A stretch of 64,000 bases of DNA from Leptospira inadai serovar Lyme str. 10 (GTDB taxonomy: Bacteria > Spirochaetota > Leptospiria > Leptospirales > Leptospiraceae): positions 62,001 to 126,000 of the forward strand of contig NZ_AHMM02000006.1 of assembly GCF_000243675.2 (NCBI RefSeq), read 5' to 3'. This document shows, piece by piece, positions 55,647 through 64,000 of this stretch. The notes under the pieces were generated by a model. The model did not search any database. It was not told where the DNA came from and saw only the letters and a program-made list of their open reading frames with translations. The number at the start of each line of letters is the position of its first letter. Within the stretch, counting starts at the first letter, position 1. A program made the translations under genes and the position numbers.

Positions 55647-56821
55647 AAGTTATTTTACAACGATATAAACTCCTTATTTTTCTGGTCGTTCTCGTTTCGG
55701 GTGCGGCGTACGGTTATAAACAATATTATAAAAAGAAATCGGATAAAAAAATGACGGAAGTATCCCGTAATTTTTTTACCGTGCCTGAGGAAATTTTAAA
55801 GCGACATCCTTTAACATTTGTTAGCCTAAAAGAAGTTTCCCAATTCGAGGAACTTGCTTTACCGGGTCGGATCACCTACGATCCCGAAAGTATGGCTAGG
55901 GTCGGCTCCACGGTGGAAGCTAAGATCAAGAAGGTGCTCGTCCGCGAAGGGGATCGAGTGAATCAAGGTTCTCCCCTTGCAATTCTTTCCTCCGTACAAT
56001 TAGGCGAAGTTGAAGCCGCCTACGTGAAAGCGAGAGCCTCGTTGGAAGCCTTAAAACTCCAGGCAGACAGGGCTAAAGAGCTCTTTGAAATGAAAGTCAC
56101 ATCCGCTAAGGAGTACGAGCTTGCCACCATGCAATATAAGACGGCCAAGACCGAAGTGGAAACGACTCGCATTAAATTGGAAAACTACGGGTTGACTTCT
56201 TCCGAAATCGAAGGAATCGAGAGAGGAGTGTATGTTTCCTCTAATCTGGTTTTGAGAAGTCCGATTAACGGAGAAGTCACCGAAAGAAAAGCGATTATCG
56301 GACAGCAAACTTCGAGGAACGAAGAGCTATTTACCGTGGCGAATTTAAATAACCTTTGGGTCCTTTTGGACGTTTATGAAAAGGATCTTGAAGGAGTGAG
56401 AGAGGGCGCTCAGGCCACCATTTATCCGTTCGGAAACGAAGAAAGCACCAAAATACAGGGTCGAGTAGCCTATGTGGGGGCGATTTTGGATAGTGTTAAG
56501 CGAACCGCCAAAATTCGAATCATGGTATCGAATCGGGGAGGCAAGTTGAAGCCGGGGCAAACGGTTACCGCTAAAGTGGCCGGATTGGTTGTCAGCAAGG
56601 GGGATGGAAAACGAAAAACGTTGCCTTTGGAAGCAGTCCATGAAATCGAAGGTAGGTCGGTCGTATTCGTTTATCATGAGGACGGCAGGTTCGAAGCGAT
56701 GGACGTTGTCACTGGGGATACGATCGGTGAAGATGTGATTATCCTAAGCGGATTGCAGGATGGAATACAAGTCGTTTCAAAAGGTTCTTTCGTATTAAAA
56801 AGCGAGTATCTCAAGTATTGA
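55643..56821 (+). CDS. RND-type efflux periplasmic adaptor (CusB/CzcB-like)
   Basis: The 392-residue membrane fusion protein has an N-terminal anchor (LLIFLVVLVSGAAYGY), a lipoyl-like half GRITYDPESMARVGSTVEAKIKKVLVREGDRVNQG, a coiled-coil hairpin (about 115-170), a second lipoyl half LRSPINGEVTERKAIIGQ and a beta-barrel/membrane-proximal part near the C-terminus. Partner of TolC-type channels in metal or drug efflux. The stop codon TGA abuts repeat copy F, beyond which lexA lies; the expected pump gene is absent. Confidence 0.92.
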   Translation: MKVILQRYKLLIFLVVLVSGAAYGYKQYYKKKSDKKMTEVSRNFFTVPEEILKRHPLTFVSLKEVSQFEELALPGRITYDPESMARVGSTVEAKIKKVLVREGDRVNQGSPLAILSSVQLGEVEAAYVKARASLEALKLQADRAKELFEMKVTSAKEYELATMQYKTAKTEVETTRIKLENYGLTSSEIEGIERGVYVSSNLVLRSPINGEVTERKAIIGQQTSRNEELFTVANLNNLWVLLDVYEKDLEGVREGAQATIYPFGNEESTKIQGRVAYVGAILDSVKRTAKIRIMVSNRGGKLKPGQTVTAKVAGLVVSKGDGKRKTLPLEAVHEIEGRSVVFVYHEDGRFEAMDVVTGDTIGEDVIILSGLQDGIQVVSKGSFVLKSEYLKY

Positions 56822-57018
56822 GAGGACAGAGGACTTTCAGAGGACGGAAGACAGAAGACTGAGGACAGAACATTGATGAGCAGGGTTTCCATCTTCCCGA
56901 GAAAGATTCTTGCGTTATAGTGGATCTTCCCCTACTCCAGCTGCCTTCCCAACCTCTAGCAGCTTCTGTCTAGCGCGAGCAAAGCGAGCGCATCTGTCTT
57001 CAGTCTTCTGTCCTCTGT
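56820..57018 (-). repeat. Dispersed repeat, copy F (inverted)
   Basis: In reverse orientation it shows the same block order as copies A, C, D: CAGAAGACTGAAGACAGATGCG, GCTCGCTTTGCTCGCGCTAG, GACAGAAGCTGCTAGAGG, the GGAAGATCC / GAATCTTTC arms and GGAAACCCTGCTCATCAATG. It begins at the stop codon of the adaptor gene and ends about 50 bp before lexA. Confidence 0.88.
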
Positions 57019-57068
57019 ACCCCAAAAAAGTACTTGCACAACATCCATTCACTAATAACTTGTTAAGC

Positions 57069-57677
57069 ATGAAGGATTTGACGGAAAAGCAACTCGCAGT
57101 ACTCCATTTTATCACAAACGTAATCAAAGAACGTGGGTTTCCTCCTACAATCCGGGAAATCGGAGATGAATTTGGTATTACTGCCAAAGGCGCTTACGAT
57201 CACCTTAAAGCGATTGAAAAGAAGGGATATCTAAAGACTTCGAAGAACCAATCGAGGGCGATCGAATTGATGAGGCAGAGTCCATTCGAAGCTCTTAATG
57301 TGCCGACTCCTAGTATTCCCTTAATCGGGAGGGTGGCGGCCGGACTTCCGATTTTAGCCGAAGAAAATATCGAATCGTACATTCCTGTCCCTGAAGAACT
57401 CGCGTCCAAAGGAATGACTTTCGCTCTAAAAGTGCAAGGCGATTCCATGGTGGAAGCCGGAATCAGCGACGGGGACATTGCTATTATCCAGAAACGGGAT
57501 ATAGCTCGTAACGGAGAGATCGTGGTCGCCCTAATTGACGATGAGGCGACACTTAAAGTCTATTATAAGGAGGCGGACCACGTTCGCCTCGAAGCCAGGA
57601 ATGCAAAGTACAAGCCCATTAAAACCAAGAAAGCCGTGATCATCGGCAAACTCATCGGACTTTATCGGGTGTATTGA
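57069..57677 (+). CDS. lexA: LexA repressor
   Basis: SOS regulator of 202 aa. The winged helix N-domain includes PPTIREIGDEFGITAKGAYDHL; the autocleavage site is A91-G92 in VAAGLP; the Ser-Lys dyad is S126 (GDSMVEAG) and K163 (ATLKVYY). The frame stays open upstream to 56910 but those codons are repeat copy F, so ATG at 57069 is the start. I found no convincing LexA box of the TTTG-N5-CAAA kind directly upstream; its promoter must lie in the 50 bp before the ATG or in the repeat. Confidence 0.95.
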   Translation: MKDLTEKQLAVLHFITNVIKERGFPPTIREIGDEFGITAKGAYDHLKAIEKKGYLKTSKNQSRAIELMRQSPFEALNVPTPSIPLIGRVAAGLPILAEENIESYIPVPEELASKGMTFALKVQGDSMVEAGISDGDIAIIQKRDIARNGEIVVALIDDEATLKVYYKEADHVRLEARNAKYKPIKTKKAVIIGKLIGLYRVY

Positions 57678-57734
57678 TTTAGGAAAGAATTCCTGGTTGA
57701 CACTTTCTTCTGACGGGAAAAAAATTCTGAAAGA

Positions 57735-58037
57735 GTGAATTCCCCGTCAGTGTACCGCAAATTCGCGGTTTCCCTCCTCTTTTTCCTACTCGCATTTTGC
57801 GCTTCTCCCAAGAAAGAAATCGGAGATGCAGAATTAAAATTGGTTCTGGATTATCTTGCGGAGGCAAGATTCGGCGAACGATTATCCTCCCTATCCGAAA
57901 AGCCCGTACCGAACGATAAACGGATTTTTTTAACGGCATGTGAACGCTATATGCTCGACTCTGACGCCGTTTTAAATATTTTGAAAGTCAAAAACCCGCA
58001 GATTTATTCCAGCCTGGTCAAGTCTTATGAAAACTAA
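57735..58037 (+). CDS. Small lipoprotein
   Basis: The 100-residue protein starts at GTG (57735). Signal peptide VYRKFAVSLLFFLLAFC with the Cys as likely lipidation site, followed by a short helical domain. Unknown function. It overlaps the ctp gene by 11 bp, so translation is coupled; small lipoproteins near carboxyl-terminal proteases are sometimes adaptors (inference). Confidence 0.72.
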   Translation: MNSPSVYRKFAVSLLFFLLAFCASPKKEIGDAELKLVLDYLAEARFGERLSSLSEKPVPNDKRIFLTACERYMLDSDAVLNILKVKNPQIYSSLVKSYEN

Positions 58038-59397
58038 AGAAAGGCTGGCTTGGGCCGGCGTCGTACTGGTCTTGCTTTTTGCCTTACTGTTTCGTCCGAC
58101 TCCGGTGAAGGCGATCTCGGAAACCTCCGAGAAATACCTACAATTATTTCACGAAGTCTTAGGACTGGTACAAAACGGGTATGTAGAACCCGTCGACGAA
58201 GAAAAAGTTTTTATAGGGGCGATCAAAGGCCTCATCGCGTCCTTAGGTGATCCACATTCCACCTTCCTAGATGAGGAAGAATATAGACAAATGAAGGAGG
58301 AAACTCGAGGAAGCTTTGGCGGTCTCGGAATGGAAGTCGCTTTTGCAGACGGAGCCATCGTGGTTGTTTCTCCCATTGAAGATACCCCGGCTATGCGCGC
58401 AGGGATATTACCCCAAGATAGAATCATCGAGATCGACGGAAGAAGCACGGCGAATCTAGGGTATTCCGACGGGATTAAACTTATGAGAGGTAAGCCCGGT
58501 TCCTCGGTATCGATCAAGTTAGAACGTAAGAATCAGAAGGAGCCGATTCAGCTTACATTAGTTCGGGAGACGATTCAAATTCGCTACGTTCGATCCCACT
58601 TCTTCAACAAGGAAAAAGTGGGATATATCCGCTTAAACCAATTTATGGGTGAGAATACCCAGGACGAATTTAAGAAGCAACTGAAAGCTCTTGCGGATAA
58701 GAAAGCGGAAGGACTCGTCGTGGATCTGCGGATGAACCCGGGGGGCCTTTTGCCTCTGGCGTCGGCGCTTTCGGACCTTTTTCTTCCACCCGGTTTGGAT
58801 ATCGTTTCGGTGAAGGGTAGAGGCGGGGAATTAGCGGATACGGCAAAATCATCCAGTTCTCCCGATAAATTCACTAAGATTCCGATGGTAGTTCTGATTA
58901 ACGAAGGCTCCGCTTCCGCGTCCGAAATTTTTGCGGGGGCCATGCAGGATCATGGGAGGGCGAAAATTTTAGGGACAACTTCTTACGGGAAGGGTTCGGT
59001 TCAGTTCGTGTATTCGCTTTCCTACGGTAATGCGGTAAAACTCACCGTCCAAAAATACTATACACCGTCGGGTCGTTCTTTGCATGGAAAAGGAATCCAA
59101 CCTGATATCGTCGTAAAGGCGATCGAACCTACGGAAGACGATCGGTTTTATCTTCGGAAGATGGGAGAAAAGAAACTTCTAGATCAGTTAATCTTAAAAT
59201 TTCCGGATTATAGCGAACAAAATTTTCAATCGTTCGAAAAGTCTTTGAAAGAGCATGGAATCAAGCTTTCCTCGGACGTGGCTCGTATTCTTTTTAAGAA
59301 TCGCACTCAATCCGAAAAGGAAAGGACGAGTACGGATTTAGACCTGGATCCGCAACTTCGTAAAGCGATCGAGATACTTTCGGAAAAAAAATCCTAA
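58027..59397 (+). CDS. Carboxyl-terminal processing protease (S41)
   Basis: The 456-residue protein has an N-terminal signal-anchor (VVLVLLFALLF), a PDZ domain (about 95-175) and the S41 catalytic core: GSASASEI with the nucleophile Ser (S297 is the best candidate) and K322 in SYGKGSVQ. It degrades or matures periplasmic proteins from the C-terminus. The last 80 residues are a helical tail. It lies 9 bp upstream of tsaD. Confidence 0.94.
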   Translation: MKTKERLAWAGVVLVLLFALLFRPTPVKAISETSEKYLQLFHEVLGLVQNGYVEPVDEEKVFIGAIKGLIASLGDPHSTFLDEEEYRQMKEETRGSFGGLGMEVAFADGAIVVVSPIEDTPAMRAGILPQDRIIEIDGRSTANLGYSDGIKLMRGKPGSSVSIKLERKNQKEPIQLTLVRETIQIRYVRSHFFNKEKVGYIRLNQFMGENTQDEFKKQLKALADKKAEGLVVDLRMNPGGLLPLASALSDLFLPPGLDIVSVKGRGGELADTAKSSSSPDKFTKIPMVVLINEGSASASEIFAGAMQDHGRAKILGTTSYGKGSVQFVYSLSYGNAVKLTVQKYYTPSGRSLHGKGIQPDIVVKAIEPTEDDRFYLRKMGEKKLLDQLILKFPDYSEQNFQSFEKSLKEHGIKLSSDVARILFKNRTQSEKERTSTDLDLDPQLRKAIEILSEKKS

Positions 59398-59406
59398 TCC
59401 ACGCAA

Positions 59407-60423
59407 ATGATCGGGCTCGGAATAGAAAGCAGTTGCGACGAAACTAGTCTAGGAATCGTCAAGGACGGACGCGAACTTTTGTCCTTAAAAATTTTTAGTC
59501 AAATCGATCTGCATAAACCGTTTCGCGGAATCGTTCCCGAAATAGCATCCCGCGCACATCTGGAAAAAATCAATGTTTTGCTTTCGGAAGTTCTGGAAGA
59601 ATCCGGTCTTGAACTCAAGGATTTGAGTTACGTTGCGGTCACTCGGTCGCCGGGATTAACCGGTTCTCTAATGATCGGCGCCCAATTGGCACGTTGTATT
59701 CACGCGGTTTATAATACTCCCATTATCCCTCTTTGTCATTTACAGGCTCATTTCGCCGTTCTTCAATTGGAAGGAATCGAACCGATTTTTCCGAGCCTAG
59801 GCTTACTTCTTTCCGGCGGGAATTCCGCAATGTATCGCATTTCCGAGTTTGGCAGAATGGAAACGATCGGTGATACGATGGACGACGCGTTAGGCGAGGC
59901 ATTTGATAAGGTGGCCGGGTTACTCGGGTTGCCGTATCCTGGAGGGCCGATCATAGAGGAATATGCCTCCTCTTACCGGCCCGAAAAAGGAGAGAAGGAT
60001 TTACTTCCGCCTTTATTACGAAATTTGGAACATTCTCGGGTCGCTTTTTCGTTTTCGGGTTTGAAAACGGCCGTGGCACATTTGATTGCGAAGCAACCCG
60101 ATCTAGCGATTTCCAAAGTCTGCTATCATTTTCAAAAGACTGCGTTTGAATTAGTGGAGCGAAATATTAAGCGGGCCGTGGAAATTACGGGAATCAAGAG
60201 AGTTCTGGCCGCAGGAGGCGTCTTGGCGAACACGACGCTCAAACTTCGACTGGAGAGCCTGGCTGAAAAAAATTCCCTGGAATTTTTTTCTCCCCGGAAA
60301 AAGATCTACTGCACGGATAATGGAGCGATGGTAGCGGCTCTAGGTTATTATTTATTTCAAAAAGGCTATTCTAAAAGTTTAGAGTTCACGGTTAGTCCCG
60401 TGAGACAGGAGACGTACGTATGA
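59407..60423 (+). CDS. tsaD: tRNA N6-adenosine threonylcarbamoyltransferase TsaD
   Basis: Catalytic subunit of t6A synthesis on tRNAs reading ANN codons. [10 protein letters not shown] at the start, the metal histidines H111 and H115 (CHLQAHF), the nucleotide-binding GGNSAMY and the late [11 protein letters not shown] are visible; 338 aa is typical. It is essential in most bacteria. The stop overlaps the pssA start by ATGA. Confidence 0.96.
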   Translation: MIGLGIESSCDETSLGIVKDGRELLSLKIFSQIDLHKPFRGIVPEIASRAHLEKINVLLSEVLEESGLELKDLSYVAVTRSPGLTGSLMIGAQLARCIHAVYNTPIIPLCHLQAHFAVLQLEGIEPIFPSLGLLLSGGNSAMYRISEFGRMETIGDTMDDALGEAFDKVAGLLGLPYPGGPIIEEYASSYRPEKGEKDLLPPLLRNLEHSRVAFSFSGLKTAVAHLIAKQPDLAISKVCYHFQKTAFELVERNIKRAVEITGIKRVLAAGGVLANTTLKLRLESLAEKNSLEFFSPRKKIYCTDNGAMVAALGYYLFQKGYSKSLEFTVSPVRQETYV

Positions 60424-61175
60424 ACCGTAGGCTAAGTTGGATCCCGAACACGATCACTCTCGGAAATTTGACCATGGGATTTGTTTCCATTCTCATTGCG
60501 GCGGAAGCCGCTGGGAACGGTCCCCAGGCATATATCTTAAGCGGCTTTTTTATACTTTTAGCCGCCATATGCGACGGCCTCGACGGTATGGTCGCCCGAG
60601 CTCTGGATGCCACGAGCGAATTGGGAGCAGATCTGGATAGTTTGGCCGATCTTACCGCCTTCGGTATCGCACCTGGATTCCTTTTTTATAATATGGTTTT
60701 AAGCGAATATAAAATCGACGTATTCGGTAAAGAGGATCTCTTCCCCATCGGAATGCTTTTGGCTGCGGTGTTCCCGATCTGTGCGGCTTATCGTCTCGCT
60801 AGATTCAATGTCGCCCACGACCCCGGGTCTTTTACCGGATTGCCTTCTCCGGTGGCAGGAGTGACGATCGGATTCCTGCCCATCTTTCTCAATCGAGATA
60901 ATATCCCCCATTGGATTACGATTCCCTTGTTTTTGCTGATCGCGATATTAATGGTATCCAACGTTCGATACGGCAAGCCACAGGTAGCGATTCGATCCAA
61001 GTTAACCCCGGGAAAGGCCGCCTTGATGCTTCTCGCCGCCGCAATTTTGCTCGTATTCGTCGGATTCAATCGTTGGCCCTGGTTGATTTACGGTCTTATT
61101 TTCCTCTATATATTTTCCGGTTTAATCACCTTCCTGATACACCTTCTGCAGGATTTTCGCGTAAAATTGGATTAA
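60420..61175 (+). CDS. pssA: CDP-diacylglycerol-serine O-phosphatidyltransferase
   Basis: Integral membrane CDP-alcohol phosphatidyltransferase making phosphatidylserine, the precursor of phosphatidylethanolamine. The CDP-AP signature D-G-x2-A-R-x8-G-x3-D-x3-D is seen in [15 protein letters not shown] followed by ADLDSLAD. About eight hydrophobic segments (251 aa); PssA-II-like size. Coupled to tsaD by the 4-bp overlap. Convergent with the next gene. Confidence 0.93.
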   Translation: MNRRLSWIPNTITLGNLTMGFVSILIAAEAAGNGPQAYILSGFFILLAAICDGLDGMVARALDATSELGADLDSLADLTAFGIAPGFLFYNMVLSEYKIDVFGKEDLFPIGMLLAAVFPICAAYRLARFNVAHDPGSFTGLPSPVAGVTIGFLPIFLNRDNIPHWITIPLFLLIAILMVSNVRYGKPQVAIRSKLTPGKAALMLLAAAILLVFVGFNRWPWLIYGLIFLYIFSGLITFLIHLLQDFRVKLD

Positions 61176-61196
61176 ACTAGATCCGGTCATTGATTT

Positions 61197-62519
61197 CTAT
61201 TTTTCTAATAAAGGTAGAAAAATTTGAAATCTCGCGCTAACACTGTCCCCCTTCGCTTCTCCTCCCCGAGAATGCCGAAGGGTAACCGCAAAATACGGAT
61301 GATGGATCCGTAAAAATAAATAAACGGATTTATCCACGACCCGCAGACCTGTCTCTTCCGGTGTAAGGGATTCTTCCGCAAAGGCGGGAAGTCGATTTCC
61401 TTCTTTTGCGAATAAAAGCGAAGACTGAAGTTTCCAGTTCTCGAAGAAGGTTAGATGCATCGTAGCTTCCGCTATACGATCTCCGTTTTTTCTCCATTCC
61501 TGACCGATTTCCCATATCCAACCTTTTTTTTGAAAAGCGTAGTACAATCCTCTTCCGCTAGTCCATACATTAGAATTTTCGAATTTATAAGTCCTAATTT
61601 GCGCGAGTGCTGCTCCCCAACCGGTTTGGAAAAAAGCGATTCTTCCCCAAATCGCTTTGGAATGCAGGTTACCGATTTCGTTTTCAATCGGAATATCGAA
61701 TCGTTCGAATTGTACCGCCGCCAGTCGAGTATAAAGTCCCGGTTCCCAGAGAACCCTAAGGAACCGCGCACGATCCCTATACTCCGGTGACGAGGATAAA
61801 CTGAATAATTGCGAGGATTTCCCTTGGTAACCTCCAACAAGGAATCTCTGATTCGATTCGGCATCCTGCCAATAGAGTGAAAAAATTCCGGATGGATTTT
61901 CCTTGGGTCCGAACGCTTCCAGTCGTAACCGGAACGGACTCTTCCGTAGTTCTCTTGACTTGTACGAAGGAATCTCCAGCAAAAGAAAACCCTCTTTAGA
62001 TTCGGGAGAATAAGCTAGCTCAAGATACTCCTGAAACGGTTTAACGAAGATGCCCGGTCTTTTCGAAGCTCCTCGTTCCGAGTAATATAGGCTAAAGAAT
62101 GATGGTCCGATATAGGTTCCTGCAAAGGCGGAGCGAAGGGATGGCTGTTCCAAAAACGGGAACGAGGAAAATTCGAACGTATCTCGTAAAAAGAAAAAAT
62201 GCCGAGAAGGCTTGAATCTGTTTCCGTAGGAAAGATACAAGCGATTCGTTTCGAATGCGACCGAGCTTAATAAACTCTCGTTTCGCTTTTCCAAAAAGAT
62301 CTTCGAGTTTAGGCAGTTTTCTTTTTCCCGTAGCGAGAAGAGATTTACCGAGCCGCAAAAATCTCCACGAAGCCAGATCGTATCGTGGGAGTTTCTGTAA
62401 AAACGGGACTCATAGGTAGAGAAGGAGCCGCCTGAGGAAAGAAGCGGCATTTCATTTTCCTTGGCTTGAATCTCTGCGATTGTAGCCAGGCAGAATACGA
62501 GAAATGGACCGACCTTCAA
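61197..62519 (-). CDS. Probable outer-membrane beta-barrel protein, 440 aa
   Basis: A signal peptide (MKVGPFLVFCLATIAEIQA) is followed by strand-rich sequence full of alternating aromatic residues (FFSLYYSERG, FFLRDTFEFSSFPF, LAYSPESKEGFLLLEIPSY) and ends in LLEK. No family is recognised; it fits an outer-membrane beta-barrel. The start overlaps the stop of the upstream gene as ATGA, so the pair is coupled. Confidence 0.75.
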   Translation of the reverse strand: MKVGPFLVFCLATIAEIQAKENEMPLLSSGGSFSTYESRFYRNSHDTIWLRGDFCGSVNLFSLREKENCLNSKIFLEKRNESLLSSVAFETNRLYLSYGNRFKPSRHFFFLRDTFEFSSFPFLEQPSLRSAFAGTYIGPSFFSLYYSERGASKRPGIFVKPFQEYLELAYSPESKEGFLLLEIPSYKSRELRKSPFRLRLEAFGPKENPSGIFSLYWQDAESNQRFLVGGYQGKSSQLFSLSSSPEYRDRARFLRVLWEPGLYTRLAAVQFERFDIPIENEIGNLHSKAIWGRIAFFQTGWGAALAQIRTYKFENSNVWTSGRGLYYAFQKKGWIWEIGQEWRKNGDRIAEATMHLTFFENWKLQSSLLFAKEGNRLPAFAEESLTPEETGLRVVDKSVYLFLRIHHPYFAVTLRHSRGGEAKGDSVSARFQIFLPLLEK

Positions 62520-63394
62520 TGCCGGTCGTCCAATTTTTGGTTTTTCCGAAAAAGCAAACGAAAGATTTTCTTTTGCTCGGCGGACGCTAACGAGTTTATC
62601 TTATTTCGAAACGTCCGTTCATCCAAGCGGGACCATTCGGAAATCCGCAACGCATCGGTTATCGAAAATCCGGCCTTTACGAGTTCATCGACCGTTAGAG
62701 GGGAAAGGGAAATGCGTTTCCTTTCGGACGGTTCGATCGGTATCGACGGCTTGTCGGACGCTTCCCGTTTTTTAAAAAATTCCTTCGTAATTCCGAAAGA
62801 TGCGGCTCCATCGAGTTCACCGCTCGCTTCTCGGAGAAGAATGTCTCCGGTTATTCCTTCCCAATTCCAGGCAAAGCCGATAGTGAATCTTGTTTCGGAA
62901 GCCCTTTCTTTCTCCTGAGTTAACTCGATACTCAGACTTAACTGCGTATTGGATGACGACGTACTTCTTAGTATTCCACCGTATCCTCTTTCTTCGGAAC
63001 TTTTCCTAAGAAAGAAATCCAGACTTCCGGATCTATTAGAAAATCTTAAAACGGAGTGGTAAGTCTCCCGGGAACCGCCGACCTGGAACGTTATTCTGAA
63101 CGATTCGTAGGCAGGGGATCGATATCCGACGCCGACCGACTCCGACCGAGAAGTATGTACATCCCGGGAATTCAGCCAAATTCCAAGAAGGCGTAACTCG
63201 CCTTTCTGTCCGGCCGAGAAGGGCGCCTGCAATAACGCTCCTCCGCTAGCTTTCGTTCCGGATTCCCAGCGGCCTAAAAATGAAATCTCTCCCTCCTGAT
63301 TCCAAGAACGTGCAATCCATTCTATAGGAAGAGAGGGAGAGGAAAAGGCGCTGATCGGGAAGAGCAGGGTTCCGAAATAGAATAGTCGGCGCAT
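62516..63394 (-). CDS. Probable outer-membrane beta-barrel-like protein with helical C-terminus, 292 aa
   Basis: Signal peptide (MRRLFYFGTLLFPISAFSSP) followed by beta-strands with short turns (YRSPAYESFRITFQVGG, SLDFFLRKSSEERGYGG) and a helical C-terminal stretch (LTVDELVKAGFSITDALRISEWSRLDE), which resembles a helix-hairpin-helix-like unit but is not proven. The following gene is coupled. The two may act together at the outer membrane. Unknown function. Confidence 0.72.
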   Translation of the reverse strand: MRRLFYFGTLLFPISAFSSPSLPIEWIARSWNQEGEISFLGRWESGTKASGGALLQAPFSAGQKGELRLLGIWLNSRDVHTSRSESVGVGYRSPAYESFRITFQVGGSRETYHSVLRFSNRSGSLDFFLRKSSEERGYGGILRSTSSSNTQLSLSIELTQEKERASETRFTIGFAWNWEGITGDILLREASGELDGAASFGITKEFFKKREASDKPSIPIEPSERKRISLSPLTVDELVKAGFSITDALRISEWSRLDERTFRNKINSLASAEQKKIFRLLFRKNQKLDDRH

Positions 63395-63573
63395 GGGAAA
63401 AACGGGTGTGCAATTTCGTTCGGCGCGCGGAAAATTCTAAGGATTGCCTTTTTTTCGAATTTTCTATCGTTCGGAAGCTCCATTTGTCCGGTCTCTTCGT
63501 AGAATTAGTTTCATAAGGAAAGAGAGCGGGTCTGGAAAGGCCGCAATGCCTATAGAAAATTTTTAGTAAACGC

Positions 63574-63602
63574 TTGACGACTACTATAATTTAGTTTAGT
63601 AT
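63574..63602 (+). promoter_or_regulatory. Sigma70-type promoter ahead of the small ORF
   Basis: TTGACG (63574-63579), 17-bp spacer, TAGTAT (63597-63602). It sits in a patch with TTTAGTTTAG and, further down, GTTTAGTAGA and CTAACTAAACAG, i.e. half-sites in both orientations that recall the operator at 26039. Confidence 0.55.
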
Positions 63603-63676
63603 GTATCTATCCGTTTAGTAGATTATAGGTGTGTTTTTCTTAATTTATGTCGTCTAACTAAACAGGGAGAGAAAGT

Positions 63677-63901
63677 ATGATGATTCGATCTCTACAAGAT
63701 ACCGGAACATATGAAAGAAACCGTAAGGGTTTAACGGGCGCCGGGTTCGACTGGAGGGAAAGGAGCCGAGCGATAGAGCCCGGTTCAAAGACCTTCGCGG
63801 ACTATTTGGAAGAATCCTTCCAAGGTGATCTCGTTCAAGACGGGAACTGGTTTTCGGAAACGCTTTCCGAGCTGAGTAAAAAGAATCTAAGAAAGATCTG
63901 A
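63677..63901 (+). CDS. Small protein of 74 aa
   Basis: MMIRSLQDTG.. is preceded by AGGGAGAG, a good ribosome site, and by a plausible promoter. Charged and without family. Its last codons read into a region that in the -1 frame encodes a RadC-like N-terminus, so it might be a separate upstream gene or the N-part of a frameshifted product. Confidence 0.6.
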   Translation: MMIRSLQDTGTYERNRKGLTGAGFDWRERSRAIEPGSKTFADYLEESFQGDLVQDGNWFSETLSELSKKNLRKI

Positions 63902-64000
63902 CTCTGAACCGGTTTCACGGAACCCTCCCGGATCCTAGGACACGCATCAGGTATGAGGCGGATTCCTTAGATGATTGGGAATTGATTGCAGTCCTTTTGG
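63878..64000 (+). CDS. RadC-like DNA repair protein, partial N-terminus
   Basis: After a TAA at 63875-63877 the frame reads without a stop to the window edge. It contains LPDPRTRIRYEADSLDDWELIAVLL, the LP..RP-R..-G..-LSD.ELLA-type start of RadC-family proteins. No ATG, GTG or TTG lies before the conserved part; only CTG codons (63898, 63904) are available. The upstream small ORF ends in the +1 frame, so a -1 shift is conceivable. The rest of the gene lies outside the window. Confidence 0.5.

Noticed and set aside
56910..57068. N-terminal extension of lexA
   Set aside because: The added codons are repeat copy F, and the ATG at 57069 matches the family's N-terminus.
57018..57069. LexA box directly before lexA
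   Set aside because: Only short TTG/CAA pairs occur (for example TTGCACAA); the TTTG-N5-CAAA form I recall for Leptospira is absent.

Overview
The window looks like a chromosomal segment of a spirochaete of the genus Leptospira. The clues are mid-40s GC by eye, lipoprotein signal peptides ending in a relaxed lipobox, several class III nucleotide cyclases, long GAF/SpoIIE signalling proteins, and families I associate with leptospires. The species is not determined. I see no rRNA, tRNA, CRISPR array or transposase gene.

Region 1 (1-16.8 kb) is a six-gene, tightly packed minus-strand cluster that runs off the left edge. In transcription order it has a SAM-dependent methyltransferase with TPRs, two tandem paralogous ~820-residue proteins with a shared histidine/asparagine motif resembling a His-Me-finger nuclease core, a 1597-residue DUF6603-like protein, a 646-residue protein and a protein of more than 1100 residues. 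It is the best candidate here for an undescribed multi-protein system. Region 2 (16.8-17.9 kb) is about 1 kb of non-coding DNA built from four copies of a palindrome-ended repeat. Further copies sit at 48.2-48.36 kb and 56.82-57.02 kb, next to gene ends.

Region 3 (17.9-29.1 kb) is mixed metabolism: two alpha/beta hydrolases, an SGNH-like lipoprotein, a TPR exported protein, MFS transporter plus enolase-phosphatase (mtnC), a metal-site-degenerate amidohydrolase behind a palindromic operator/promoter, an anchored exported protein, an EEP-family phosphodiesterase and a VOC protein. Region 4 (29.1-37 kb) is a partner-switching signalling operon: a giant Ser/Thr kinase-ATPase-GAF-SpoIIE phosphatase, a SiaB-like kinase, a SiaC-like phosphoprotein, and an adenylyl cyclase where Pseudomonas has the diguanylate cyclase SiaD.

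Region 5 (37-47 kb) is rich in acyl/CoA enzymes (KAS III, CoA-transferase, two hotdog proteins, SDR, KAS II), mixed with a PP2C phosphatase, a second SiaB-like kinase and a second adenylyl cyclase. One hotdog protein is fused to a four-helix bundle of the 23S-rRNA-IVP type. Region 6 (47-57 kb) holds a lipoprotein, an SRPBCC protein, an overlapping operon (ABC permease, ATPase, ROK kinase, HIT, flippase-like protein), a TPR-Mrr-like protein, and an outer-membrane factor/adaptor pair without a pump.

Region 7 (57-64 kb) has lexA, a small lipoprotein, a ctpA-type protease, tsaD, pssA, two probable outer-membrane beta-barrel proteins and, at the right edge, a small protein followed by a radC-like frame with no ordinary start codon.
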